Source of the DNA: Cymbidium sinense
Lineage: Eukaryota; Streptophyta; Magnoliopsida; Asparagales; Orchidaceae
NCBI GenBank assembly: GCA_021442155.1
Contig: CM038221.1
Coordinates: forward strand, 30,099,906 to 30,163,905
DNA: 64,000 nucleotides
Reading direction: 5' to 3'
The translations under genes and the position numbers were made by a program. The notes beneath the pieces were generated by a model. It made no database searches, was not told the DNA's origin, and saw nothing but the letters and a program-made list of their open reading frames with translations. This document shows, piece after piece, positions 22,973-36,757 of this stretch; position 1 is the first letter of the stretch, and each line of letters starts with the position of its first letter.

Positions 22973-23893
22973 TGTTGTGTGCTAAAAAATCAGTTGCGGT
23001 AGAGTGAAAGTTTACGTCTTAGCCTTGTTGTGAAACCCAACACACACACAGGTATTTAAAAAGTGAACAAGAAAATTCTAAAATTTTTACGTGGAACACC
23101 TCAAAAAGAGGGAAAAACCACGGGGCTTAGCCCAGTAGAAAATTTTCATTATGTATTTATTTTGGAGTACAAGTTTTCTCGATATGGGATTACATAATTG
23201 GATATGAGAAGGGCTGACAATGGGAATCCTAAATCGCAACAACAAATATATAAGAATGAATGAATAAAACGATATGAAGGTCGTCGGATGGTGACCGGCG
23301 AAGATGGTCGCCGAGGATCGGGGGCGATCGACGATGGTAGTCATGCGATCGGCCGGTGGTCGATGATGACCGGCGACGATGGTCGGCAATCCATGACGGC
23401 ACTTGGAGGCGAAGGCGCTGACGACCGCGAGATTGACGACAACAAGGATCAGCGGTCCGACGGTGGTGGTTGTAACAACGGTGGTCGAAAGTGGCAACGA
23501 CGATGTGGAGGATTTTCAAGCTTTAGAGCTCTCTCCTCCCTCTTCCTTAGCCTCCCCCTCATATGAAGAATGAGGGGCTATTTATAGATTGGAGGAGTGA
23601 AGTTTCTATAAATACATGCAAAACTCGTACCACTCCACTCCATCGGACGGCTCAAAATAATTTATTTGATCATTTGATGTATTTTAAGTATTTGAATACT
23701 CAAATGAAGTCAGAATTATGAGATTTTAGATCCGCATTCGAGACGCTTTGACTATAAATACCCATATTTAAGAGCTATTTAGAGATTTAATTGATATCAA
23801 AATTTCGATGATATTTTATGATCTCAACCGCTTCAACTTAGTATCAACTGCTACATCAGATCACTTACTAGTGGTATTTTAAGTGTCATATCA
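22973..23893 (-). mobile_element. F1-family solo LTR
   Basis: This 921-bp unit reads TGATATGACACTTAAAATACC at its start and ends ACAACA on the minus strand. It is flanked on both sides by the identical pentamer ATATT (22968-22972 and 23894-23898). It matches the two LTRs of the element at 29564-41240, including the CTCAAAAAGAGGG segment, a GC-rich centre (23280-23510) and the TTTAAGAGCTATTTAGAGAT block. There is no internal region, so it is a solo LTR. Confidence 0.88.
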
Positions 23894-23898
23894 ATATT

Positions 23899-25300
<1,402 letters not shown>

Positions 25301-25414
25301 CCCACACACCTCCTCAGTATAAGATATTCTATAGGCTAATCTGTTGAAACTCCAAATTGCATTGGATTCTGCTGCTTTTACACACTAGTATCTGCTTGGT
25401 AATAAATCCCAGCT

Positions 25415-28400
25415 CTATATATACTTCTCTTCAAATATATCGAGCAGTGCCAGAGCCTGGAATAATCAAAATAAATAAATAAATGAGGATATAAATCACA
25501 GTGATTTATAATTTTCAGGGAGTGGATATAGAATCTGGAATGAATTAAAATTTAAATTCCAATATTAATATCATTTTAAAATAAATAGATTTTTATAAAT
25601 AGATAAAATGTAAATATCAAATATGTAAATACATAATTCTTATGTGACATATATATAAATATTTTGAAATATATAAGGGTAGCAGTCATATACCTCAGGG
25701 ATGCTAAGCTCTAGCCGAAACTTGGGGCCATCATAATGGTGAAGAAATGGGCGGAATGAAACCTCCTCCAATGGTTCACAGAGTTTTCTTGTAACTACTC
25801 TCACCTAAACAAAAAAGAGAACGCAGATAAGAACTTCATTTCTTTAAGAAAGTACAGCCCAAACTGTTCAGAGAAAAACAGTTTTCAATCCCTTAGAAAA
25901 AAAAAATGGAAAGAAGTCTATTTCATGATGATTAAATATCAGAAGAATGTGTATCGCCAACAACCACATGATGCAGGTGAATGAATTTGTTTGGTTGGAA
26001 GAAGAAAATTTAATTTATATATAGTAATTTTAAGTTTTTAGCAACAAAGTTATTTTTTAATTAAGTCTATTGAGTTATAACAATTGTTTAAACAAATATG
26101 ATATATTTATAAATATAAATATTATCGTAGTGTTTGAACATTTTTTTTTTTCATGCACTCAATTTAAATACTTGTAATTTTTTAATAATCATTTTTTGAA
26201 TTTGAGCTGGCTGGATAAAAAAAAAAAAAGCTAACTTGATTCAATTTCTAGCCAAATAATATAGAAAAATTCAATTAAAACAGCTCAAAATTGATCAAAA
26301 AAATGAGCTGTAGGAATCTATTCAAGCCACAAGCCAATCTTGAGTTGGCCTCGTATAGACTCATTAATATCCCTATTTAAATTTCCTTAAAATAGTAGAA
26401 AAGAGATTTTCAATTAAAACAGCTAACTTGATTTTTTTTATTTTTTTATTTTTTTTGATGACGAAGTGTCCACCCCTGATCCCACCTATTTTGTGGCGTG
26501 TGACTTGACGACTAATCAGTAACGAGCCCAAAGGTGCCGACCCCCCTTTTCTTTTCACCCGTAAGGATATCATGCGCCTGAGGAGAATCAACGCGGGTTG
26601 AGCACCCAACCATTCTCAAACTGAGCTAAGCCCAGTGGGTAGCTAACTTGATTCAATTTCTAGCCAAATAATATAAAAAAATTCAATTAAAACAGCTCAA
26701 AATAGATCAAAAAATGAGCTGCCAGCTCAAAATTGATTGATTCAAGCCACAAGCCAATCTTGAGTTGGCGACTCATTAACAACCCTATTTAAATTTCCTT
26801 AAAATACTAAAAAAAAAAAAGGGATTTTCATACATATCACACAATTCTTATCTATTTACATATCTAACAAAACTTCAATATTTACATAAACAATAGTTAT
26901 ATCTAATATCACATCAAAAATACAACTATCACTATTTTTTTTAGTAAACTATACTTTTGCATGCATAAGAAGGTGTTATACATATATAAATATTAAATTT
27001 TAAGTGTAAAATAGAGAAAAGAAAGACTAAAGATATTGCTCACAAACATCTTGATGTCTAGTTCAGGGTAAATAATTCAATATGTAATTAGTAACTTAGC
27101 CACGGTTACAAAATTTCAGAGATACAAGCATTTATATCAAAGTTGGTAGGAATGAATTACCGATGGAAACAAATCATAAGATAGCTTCACAAACAGAACT
27201 CAGAGTATTAAAGTGAGCATCAGATTTGCATGAAAACCTAACCTAATGCACAATTGTAATGATATCAATTTAAGCATGGAGTCCTTCAGTGAAAGCATGG
27301 AGTCCTTCAAAGGTACAGAACAATTCCTTAAAAATTACAACATACCTGAGCAGGAAAACGAGATTCTCCAGATTTCTTCTTGTCCTCCCAAGCTAATGGA
27401 TCAATGTTTGTTCCACCAAAACTGGCGGCCTGCCATCAAATCACAATGACTAGCTTAAGAGACAATAAAATTTTGATATAAAAGACAAAGAAGTAAACTT
27501 TAATCCAAATTAAAATCAAATACCTCGAAGATACCATAGAGCTGATGTGTGGAGTAATTGTAGAGGAAAAGAGGTAGGCCAGGTGTTATTGCCCTGACTG
27601 AATCCCTGTATCTTGAAGGCAAACCTGCCAATGATTGCAAAAGTTGCTATAATTTCGTTCTGCAACAAGAAAAATCTCTAGAAAATAGTTGACATTCATA
27701 CAGACAGTAGATTCTAGAGCACGCCATGAAAAAATCAATATTTCAAGATAAAATTTTACAGCAACAGTGAAGAAAATGGGAAGTTTGTGTTGAAACCCTA
27801 GTTCAAAAGCTTCGGAACGCATAAGAATTGGGCCTTTAGCTTGTTAGATTAGAAAGGGAAGGCAGGTAAAAACATACCAAAGAGCTGTCTCTCTAGATTC
27901 TCCTGCATGGTATCGTTGTTGCAGACAAAGATGTAGCCTCCAACCGCCTCGCTCCTTGGTAGCGACTCTGACGCCGGCAATGTCTTGAATCGCTTGTCCA
28001 CCGCTCCTCCATTACCATTACTATTGCTATCCCTAATATTATTACTGTTCTTGTTGACTCCATTATTACTATTCCCATTCCTTTTCTTCCCACCAATACC
28101 AAAGCTGTTGTTGGTCTTCTTGCCGTTCGCAGGCGTCCTAAATGGCTTATCGAAGTGATAATTCTTCATCAATCCATTTCCATTGTTAAATCCGAAGCTC
28201 TTATTCGAGAAACTTCCATCCTTGACCCCGTCTACCGAACCGTATTCGTCGTCGTTGTTTTTAATCCGATTGACGCTGGAGTTCGTGAAGGCGAGCTTTC
28301 GGGCTCCCAGTCCGCTGGGGATGAACTCCGGCGCGGCGAGGGAGAGGACGTTCCTGCGGTCATCGAGGTTCTTTCCGGTGCAGGGGAGGAAAGGGTCGCT

Positions 28401-28508
28401 CCAGATGCTGTCGCCGATGGAGAGGCCGGAGAAGGCGGCGGTCTCGAGCCGAAGCTGTTCGCTGAATTGCATGAACGAAGACTGCTCCTTGTGAGAATTG
28501 ATCTCCAT
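25415..28508 (-). CDS. DCD-domain N-rich protein (NRP/B2 family)
   Basis: Complete five-exon gene: 28508-27878, 27624-27524, 27429-27346, 25804-25694 and 25456-25415, all GT-AG with agreeing phases, 322 residues. Residues 1-190 are low-complexity and asparagine-rich from about 145 to 170. The DCD (development and cell death) domain fills the C-terminal 130 residues: GYIFVCNNDTMQEN, FGLP (210-213, across exons 1-2), LPLFLYNY, GIFEAASFGGTNIDP, SRFPAQV (exons 3-4), EPLEE, and FRPFLHHYDGPKFRLELS; it ends LDIFEEKYI. Family members are plant proteins linked to stress, ER-stress or osmotic cell-death signalling and light/auxin responses; that role is inferred from the family. The start ATG follows a TATA box by about 50 bp. 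Confidence 0.93.
26229..26828. repeat. Intronic tandem duplication flanking the SINE
   Basis: Copy 1 (26229-26412) and copy 2 (26641-26828) both begin AGCTAACTTGATTCAATTTC and run through GCCACAAGCCAATCTTGAGT to AAATTTCCTTAAAAT. The SINE lies between them. Confidence 0.85.
26434..26640 (-). mobile_element. SINE with tRNA-like head and poly-A tail
   Basis: On the minus strand it starts near ACCCACTGGGCTTAGCTCAG, resembling a tRNA-type A box, followed by GCGTTGATTCTCC, a degenerate B box. It ends in an A-rich tail (complement of 26434-26456). It is flanked by the 13-bp direct repeat AGCTAACTTGATT (26421-26433 and 26641-26653). Length is about 207 bp, within the usual plant SINE range. No protein is encoded. 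Confidence 0.75.
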
Positions 28509-28554
28509 TTCTTCTCTCGATCTGATTTAGAGTGAGTAACGAGAAGATGTAGAG

Positions 28555-28561
28555 ATTTATA
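28555..28561 (-). promoter_or_regulatory. TATA box of the DCD-domain gene
   Basis: TATAAAT on the minus strand, 47 bp upstream of the start codon. This predicts transcription starting about 28525-28530 and a short leader. Confidence 0.5.
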
Positions 28562-28818
28562 GAATGGATCGGAGGAAGTGAATTTCGAGGAAAGAGGAAG
28601 AGAGAGAAAACGAGCACGCGGTTGCATTAACACTGGAGAATACTTTGTGACGAAGGAAAAGGATTGAAGAACTGCCCCGCATCAGCATCGGGGAAGGTGA
28701 CAGGTGAGTGGGGCCCACCGGATTCGAGAAGTTTAGTGGGGGATTATTTCCCCAGGTTTGCTTAGTCAACGATGTCTAGAAGTAGAAGAAAAGTAGCGCA
28801 GGAGGCAACGGCCACTAG

Positions 28819-29193
28819 GTATAGGATATAAATGAGTCAAATCAAATTAAATTTTAACTCAATTGAGTTAAATTTATTTAAATTCTGTTAAGTTTGAGTT
28901 TGATTTAAAAAAAAATTAAATTCGAACTTAACTCGAGTGTTTGAGCTCATTTCAAAAGTTTAAGCTCATTTTAAAAGTTCGATAAATTATTGAATTGATA
29001 ATGTGATATATGATAATTATAATTCGTTATTATATAAAGCAGATTTGAATTTTTACTGCTGTCAAAATGAACCAGCCAAAATTTTTTGAGCTTATTTATG
29101 AGCTTGAGCTTGAGCTCAGAAGATAAGTTTCTGTGAGCTCATTAACCAGGAAGCCGACTCAACCCCGTTTTACTCACTTACACCTGGCTCTGG
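28819..29193. repeat. Possible hAT-like MITE
   Basis: The left end TAGGATATAAATGAG and the right end CTCACTTACACCTGG are imperfect inverted repeats of the hAT-MITE type. The interior has repeated GAGCTC/AAGCTC motifs. No target duplication is visible. Confidence 0.4.
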
Positions 29194-29610
29194 CATACTT
29201 CCGCACTCAATGGCCACAAAAAAATTTATTAATGAAAATAATAATTTAATTAGTGGTTATATTATACAATTTATTTGAGATACATTTTAAATTTAAGTAT
29301 AAAAGTTAATTAAAATTCAAAGTCAATATAATATATAATTTGTCATTAAATAAAAAAATTTGCATATATAATAAATATAGATAATAAAATTATTATTTAT
29401 TTTGAATAAAGGCTTTAAAATAATATCATACATGATGTGTTATTTTAATTTGATTAAAAGAGTTTATTCAATTCAAGAAATAATGAGAAATGTAATGTGA
29501 TTGCTATAAAATTTAAATTAAAAAATGATAATCAGAAATTATGTGATATTTAGAGATTATTATTGATATGACACTTAAAATACCACTAGCTGAAGTACGA
29601 ATCTTAATGT

Positions 29611-32600
29611 TGTGGTATTTACTTTTGGGGTGTGGGACACCACACAGATCTTAGGGGGTACTTATTGAAGTGATCGGGTACCATTAAGGAATGATGTACT
29701 ATCTTGAAAGATAAAATCACCACCCTATAATGGACCTAATCACCCAATAAGGACTCCAAGTGCATGATGGTCACAATAGAGATCTTTCCCTACTTTACAT
29801 GAAAAGTAAAGTAGGATTTATTTTAAGTCGTTAAATTCCCATAAGCCCCATACATTTAATTACATAAAGAATGAGAATTCCTTAAGAATACTCTCGATTA
29901 AAGTAGACAATTAGGATCTCCAAAGATTTGTTAAGACAATTAAAGGATTGGCTATTTTAAGAAATCATATGGGATAGACCAAGGAGAAGACTTATTTTTG
30001 GAATCCAAAGGGAGAAAGTAGGAAATGCTCATGATACTAGGAAGCCTGAGCATTCCAATCTATCATATAATTCTTTATATTTTGAAATTGAAGAAGTTAA
30101 TTATTTGAGTTGACATTTTATTATTTGGCTTATAATTCCACAAACATAAGATTGTGGAAATGCCTAAGAGGTGAGGATTTATGCTTATAGCCCAAAGGAA
30201 ACATACCTCGATTCTAAACTAAGGAGCCTTGGTACAAAATGAAGGCACAACCTAAATCTAAGGCAAAAATGGGTATATTACCTCCATAAGAGAGAATAAA
30301 TCACCCGACTGCTGGACTTATTACCGCCTGGAGTGGCAGCCAGCTAACTCCTCCTACGCTTTAAATCCATGTAGGCAAGTCTTATGATTTGCAAGATGGC
30401 TAGGTCGTTGTTCATTTAGAAAGGAAACTAAGTCCTTAGACTCACTCCCTAAGAGACTAGAGCATGAGTGGTATGAATCCATGACTTAATCTAATGCAAA
30501 TTTTATCAAATTTCTTTGATTTTTTGGACTTTTGTTTGACATATGAGAGATTTTGTATGCCTAAATGCATGAGAATTTGATTATACCAAATCAAGAGAGA
30601 AAGGGTGTTTTCCACCAAAGGCTCTCATAGGTTAAGCCCTTGATTCTCTGAAAAGATGGAAGCTCCTCTTAACAAGAGTGAAAGAATATGACATGCATGA
30701 TATTATACATTCATCCATCCATCCTAAGGGGTTACTAAAAATTTTATTATCTTGATTTAATTCTTAGGCTTTTATGTGAGGTTATGAGTTGTTTTAAAAT
30801 TTTAGTTATGAGTTATTAATTGGGGGTAGAAAAATTAATTTTATCCTAAGAGCCTACCGTATCCATACCACACATTCAAGCATCAATCATAAATAAACTA
30901 TGAAAAGCATGATGTTCTAATGTGCAATTTAAACACAACATCAAATAATTTTATAGACTACCGTAAAAGAATAAAGGCCAAGACGGTCGTTCAGACACCC
31001 AAAAGAGAAAAGAAAATATGGGTAGCCCCTTATATACAACCCGGATTACAAAAAATAATGTATATCTTATGGGTCTTCTTTTTCATTTCTTCATTTCTTC
31101 ATTCTTTTTTTTTCTTTTGATTTGATTTGCTCCAAAGGCATCTGGGAAGCCTGGGACTAAGCCTTCTCGCTCACCATCTTAATCCCTCATAACACTCATC
31201 CTAATTCCTAATGTAAAATTACATCAAAAATAGAAAAGTAAATCTAGCTACACCGCAAAATAAATATAATTTAAACACACCATACAACCTAAGTTATATG
31301 AATAATTTGGACTTAGACCCACACATGGGTAACCAAGACCTGCCCCAACATGGGTTACACTTAGGGGCTAAGTAACCTGCACAGCAAAAGCATTTATATT
31401 TCTTTTATTATAGCGCCCTTTAAGCATAACTCCCTAAGAAAATATGATTAATAACGACCTAACATCCAGCTGAAACATACACCCTAACATCCGCCTAAAA
31501 TATTACATCACAAAATAAAACACAACATCATACATACAACTAACAGCAACTTTAGAAGTATTGACTTAGTATTCTAATGTGTGCTTAAGGCTTGTGTAGC
31601 AAGACTTCTAGGCTTCTTTAATTTTAAGTTCCAATTTGAAGTTTGAATTTAAATTTTACCTTTGGGTGATTTCAATCTAAATGATTTAATGATTTGCTTT
31701 TCATTTTTATTTCAGTTTTATTTGGTTGAAATGATATTTAGGTTCTCAAGAATGAAGAGTAGGATGAATTCCATCTGTAGACAGGACTCGCCCTATTCTA
31801 CATTCTAATTCCTAAGGAATCTAACTAAAGTCCTTAAGTATCTTGATTAGCCCATTTGAACTTGTGTAATTCATTAGAATCGATTTATTTGATTTCATTT
31901 AGAATTTAGAATTTGAGTTTATTTAAGCATTTGATTAATTGATTTTTTGAATTAGATGTTTTAGTTTAATTGCATCTTGATAATTCAATATCCTTAATGT
32001 CTAATGGAGTTTAAGTTTGTTTAAGTTCATGTGTTTTTGGTTGATTAATTTTATATTAGGTGTTTTGATTTAATCTTGATAATTCAATATCCTTTTAAAT
32101 ATTTAATTCTTTTCTTTGATCATGGTTATGTGATTTGTTTAATTAATAATTATTTTGTTTAATTTTTTAATTTAGTTTCATATTTGTTTAGATAAATGAT
32201 GTAACTAATGACTTAATGGTTTAGGTTTAATTTATATTTTGATTAATATTTAATTGCATTTTGATTAATTAAGTTTAATGTAATTAATTTGATTAACTTA
32301 ATTAGTTTGTTTAAGAGGTATGATTAAATTAAATAAAGATTTGTTTAACTTTTAATTTGATTTCATGTTTATTTGAGTTAATGATGTAATTGATGAATTA
32401 ATGATTAAACTTTAAATTAGGGTTTGATTATCATTTAATTATATTTTTATGTTTGATTAAGCTTAAGTTTAATATGATTAATGTAATTTACTTAATTAAT
32501 TTATTTAATGTGTAAAATTAATTAGTAGATTAATTAAGTATTTAATTTGAATTAACTTTAATGATTTATAAAGTTAAATTTGGTTTATTAAGATAATGGA

Positions 32601-35600
32601 ATTTATTAAGTTTGCATTAATATGTTTGATTAATTAAGTTTGATTCAATTAAAATTATTAGATTAATTAAATATTTGTTTGATTAAAGATTAATGACAAC
32701 GATTTAGGTTTAATTTAAGTTTTGATTAGTGTTTAATTGCATCTTAATTATTATCATGCTAAAACCATAATGTAAGAGTTTAAGCTTGCTTTTAAAAGTC
32801 ATTAGTGTATATTTAAAGATAACAATAAAATTAGTTTTAAAAACCTCAAAAGAGGGAAAAATCAAGAATATGTGTTTGAGTACAAGATTTTCCGGATCGA
32901 TAATCAGATAAGAATTAATGTTAATGACAATAATACGACGATGTTGATTATTAAGTTATTAAATGTTGACGATGAAGATATTGGTGATGATGACAAAACA
33001 ATGGTCGACAATTAAGGGATCAGTTGATTAATTAAAGCCGAGTGGCAATGATTTTGGAGGATCTGAGCTTCTCTTGATTCTCCTTCACTATTTTATGAGG
33101 AATGAGGGCTTTATAGATTAAGTGGCGTCTAAATACATGCAAAACCGTAATTATTTATGGACTCAAAATGATTGATCAAATGATGTATTTTGTACATTTG
33201 CTCAAATGAAGTTAATTGTAAGATCTTGTTGTTGGAACCGATTAGACGCCGATTAATTATAAATACTTCATATTTAAGAGCTATTTAGAGATTTAAGATA
33301 TCCCAAAGTTTAATGATATTTAGATTATTTAGATTAAATTGGCATCAAGATTTGTGCTAAGAGGAATTTTGTCATAATTATGTTTGATTAAGTTTAGGTT
33401 TCATATGATTAATTTAATTAACTTAATTAGTTTATTAGGGTGTGATTATTTAATTATGGGTTTAATTTAAGCTTAATTTTGAGTTAGCTTTAATGTGAAT
33501 TATTAAATTAATTTGATTGATTAAGATGATGAATTAATTTATTAAGTTTTCATTAATTAAATATTTGACTAATTGAGTTTGATTATTTATGATTAGGGTT
33601 TTACTTGATTTGATTTATTTATTATGTTTGTTTGATTTCATTAACATGTTCAATTTAGTTATTAGGTTGAAATATTCAATGGTTATTAATTATCTCATTC
33701 CAAATGGATGTGACTTTAATCATAGGTTAATTAAGTTTGCTTTAATTTTATTTAGTTTAATTCGATTAGTATCAAATTATTAAAGTTTTCTAAGTTTGTT
33801 GGATTTTGAGTTTGATTTAAGATTTAATCATTTAATTGAGTTTTATTAACTTAAATAGATTTAATCATATTTAATTTAATTTCCTTTAAAGATAATATTT
33901 TTTTGATTTAAAGTTTAATTAATGATTTAATGAATGCTATTCAATTTCTAATTTTTGATTTAATATTTGAGTTATTTTTAGATTATATTTTAATTAACTT
34001 TTTAATTGTTTAAATTCTAATCTTAAGTATTTATTTGGGTTTCTTAAGATTGAAGATCAAATTATTTTCTTAAGAGTCCGGATGTCAATTGAAGTGATTT
34101 AGGTCATCTTGAAGATTTTTGTAAATTTCTGAATTTTTATTTAATTTATTTTATTAAAATTGATAATCTGAATTTAAAAATTTAATTTTTTCCAATCCAG
34201 AAGTTCTTTTAACTTGAAATTTTTATTATAGGTGTATTTTAATATTTATTTCAATATCTGAAAATCTCAACTCAATCTGACTTATATTTTTGGCTTAATT
34301 AATGAAATATGGTTTTCATTAAATCCTAAATTACGCTCACAATACTCCGTAAATTTTGAGTATTTTGGTTTTGTTGGATTTCTCTTGGATAGACAAATCC
34401 AACGAGCCATTGTTTGCAATTTTTGGTTAGATATTTTATTTTCTATGAATTTTTGAATTTTTAGATGATTTGAATTATTATTATTATTATTATTTTATTA
34501 AATATATATATACGCGGTTTGGGCGGGAAAGACAGCGACCCAAGCCTTTCTATGGACTGTCCGATCCTAGATCGGATGGTCTAGATTAGATCGCTGACCG
34601 GCGAGATGATCCCGATCGCCAACCACGCAACGGAGGGTTGATCATTTTCGACATAATGGCTCGATCGCCACTTCGGATCGCCGCTTCCGGGATCATGCGA
34701 CGGAGTCGTCCGACGCAACCGCGATCGGACGGCCTGATCGCATCGATCGATCAGGATCATCGCGCGATCCGGATCGTCCGATCCGCTAACCGCGGATCGA
34801 GTGGCCGGAACAGCCGGCGATGAACGATTTTCGGGTATTTTGGAAAAATAAAAGTTTCTAAGCCAAAACTTGGACCCTGCTACTTTCACAAAAAAAAAAA
34901 TTCTATTTCTATTTGATGATTTAAAATAAAAGTGTTGGATTTTCTAAAGAAATTCCTAGAATCGTGGAAATTTTATACAAAATATATAAAATCTAAGGGC
35001 TACGGTTTGACAAAAGTTACCTCACGGGGATGATTTCGGTGAAGATCAGGGAGCCTATGTGAGGGAAGTTTGAGTAATCTTTGCTTCTCTCTAACGCCTC
35101 CTTCTCGATGTTTACCGCCTGTCGGAAAAAGCAAATTCTTGTATTATTTGAGCTCAAAGTGGCTAAACAAAGTGGGGATGGGTTACTTTTGGCTTTGGAG
35201 AGATTTGGCGAGTGATGATGGGAGCAAGAGAGCTCAAGTCTCATCTCCTCCTTTATAATGGATGAAAATACAAATTTTTTGAATTATTTTGGCTCCAAAT
35301 TGAATGCCATCTTGTTGGGGTGGGTTAGGGATTAGATCTAGATTGATTGAGGACTTTGGATTTTGCCAAAGTCCTCTCTTGCATCATACATGAGATTTAT
35401 TTAATTGAAATATTGGGGCCATGTGATGGGGTTAAGTGCATGTGATGGGGAATTAAATGAGGTTGGTGGAATCCTATGTGGGGAGGATTCATGAGAGATT
35501 TAAATGGGTTGGGTTTATTTTGGGATGACCCAAATTGGTTTGGGTTGGGTTTGATCAATGGGTTTTGACTTGGTTTCTGGATTTGGCCCAATTTATATGG

Positions 35601-36757
35601 GTCATTTTGGGTCCAAATTGATCCATTTGACCAAATTGGCCAAATTAGCTTGAAATGGGTTGATTCATGTTCAATTGCTAATTGAAGATGAATGTGGTCT
35701 TTGAATTAATTTGGATTTAATTTTGATTTAGGCCAAATTGACCCTTTAGGCCAATTTGGGCTAGTTGAGTCAAGTTGACCCAATTGATTGATCAAATTGA
35801 GTTCAATTATTTCTTTGGTGAAGTTCAATAATCAATTTGGACTGAGATTGAGCCATTGGTTGGAATCAATTTGGGTTAGATCATGATTTGACCCGATTTG
35901 ATTCTTTAGTCCAATTTGGGTCAATTTGGATCAAATGGCCAATTGGGCTTGGTTTGCCCCAATTGATTGCAATTGATCATCCTAGGGTGATCAAAAAATC
36001 ATGGTAAAGATTTTGGTTAGCTTGGTTCAATCCAATTTGGGTTAGATTAGAGTTGGCTCAAATGGGTCCTTTAGGTCACTTTAAGTCAAGTGCACCATGG
36101 GTCAATTGGTTTAGTTTTGATTTGATTTGATGATTGTAGGTTTCATTTATATTTGGGTAGATAATTGAATAGATGATTGATTGAAGAAAAAATTGGTTTT
36201 TGACTTGATCCGGATAGAATTTGGCTAAGTCCAAAGAATTGGCTTAAAGGGTTTAAATTGAGTTTGATTTGATTTTCAATATAGTTTTGGTCATTTGAAT
36301 TTCATTTATATATTTGTGAATATAAATGAAGGAATAATTGATTTATAAGAGATCAATTGAGTTTGATTTGATTTAAGGAAAGATTTGGCTAAGCTTATGA
36401 ATATGGTTCATATGGCTTAGGAAGGGTTTTAGGATTTGAATTTGATTTTGGGTTTCAATCATTTGGAGTCAAATTGAAATTAGATTTGGAATTTAAATTT
36501 GAATTTGAATTTGAAATTTGATTTGAGAATTGAGTGGGTTTGATTTGAGAAAGTGTATCTAGATTATGTTTAGCTAGAGGGATAAGTAATTTCTTAAACC
36601 CCAAGGCATAGCCTAATCTTATGATTAACACGTCTCAGCTTAGGTTAGGTGTTCACCTAATCACTAGATGTGTCTTATTACTAAGAAAATCTTAGTATCT
36701 AAAAGATTTCTAAGTCTAAGAGGATGTTAAGAGCTCACTCCAAAAGTGGGGTCAACA
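29611..36757 (-). mobile_element. F2-family solo LTR, 7.1 kb
   Basis: A 7,147-bp unit that on the minus strand starts TGTTGACCCCACTTTTGG and ends TAAATACCACA. It is flanked by AATGT and GATGT (one mismatch in a 5-bp target duplication). It interrupts an F1 LTR: removing it restores the sequence seen intact at 40360-40390. Its two ends and several internal blocks match 42386-50776 and 55127-63954. No coding frame is supported. A GC-rich block occurs at 34550-34830. Confidence 0.82.
32840..33385 (-). mobile_element. Decayed F1 LTR fragment nested in the F2 solo LTR
   Basis: It matches the F1 solo LTR at 22973-23893 in the same orientation: CCTCAAAAGAGGGAAAAA, GAGTACAAGATTTTC, ATGAGGAATGAGGGCT, CAAATGATGTATTTT and ATATTTAAGAGCTATTTAGA. 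It has many deletions and no clean ends. Confidence 0.65.

Larger units (their letters stand above)
25805..27345 (-). other. Intron 3 of the DCD-domain gene
   Basis: A 1,541-bp intron between the exons encoding SRFPAQ and VRVVTRK. It contains a tandem duplication and a SINE (26229-26828); the rest is AT-rich. Confidence 0.88.

Noticed and set aside
23087..23566. Several overlapping 90-136-codon frames on both strands
   Set aside because: They arise from the GC-rich, stop-poor centre of the F1 solo LTR and are not conserved in the other F1 copies.
26434..26640. tRNA gene
   Set aside because: Only the A-box-like and a degenerate B-box-like segment are present, with a poly-A tail and flanking repeats. 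No cloverleaf; it is a SINE.
28155..28769. Frames of 60-133 codons overlapping the start of the DCD-domain gene
   Set aside because: They are in other frames of exon 1 and its promoter; only the 28508 start gives a spliced, family-consistent protein.
34581..34889. Frames of 61-102 codons in the GC-rich block of the F2 solo LTR
   Set aside because: They result from high GC and repeated GATCG motifs, and are absent from the other F2 copies.
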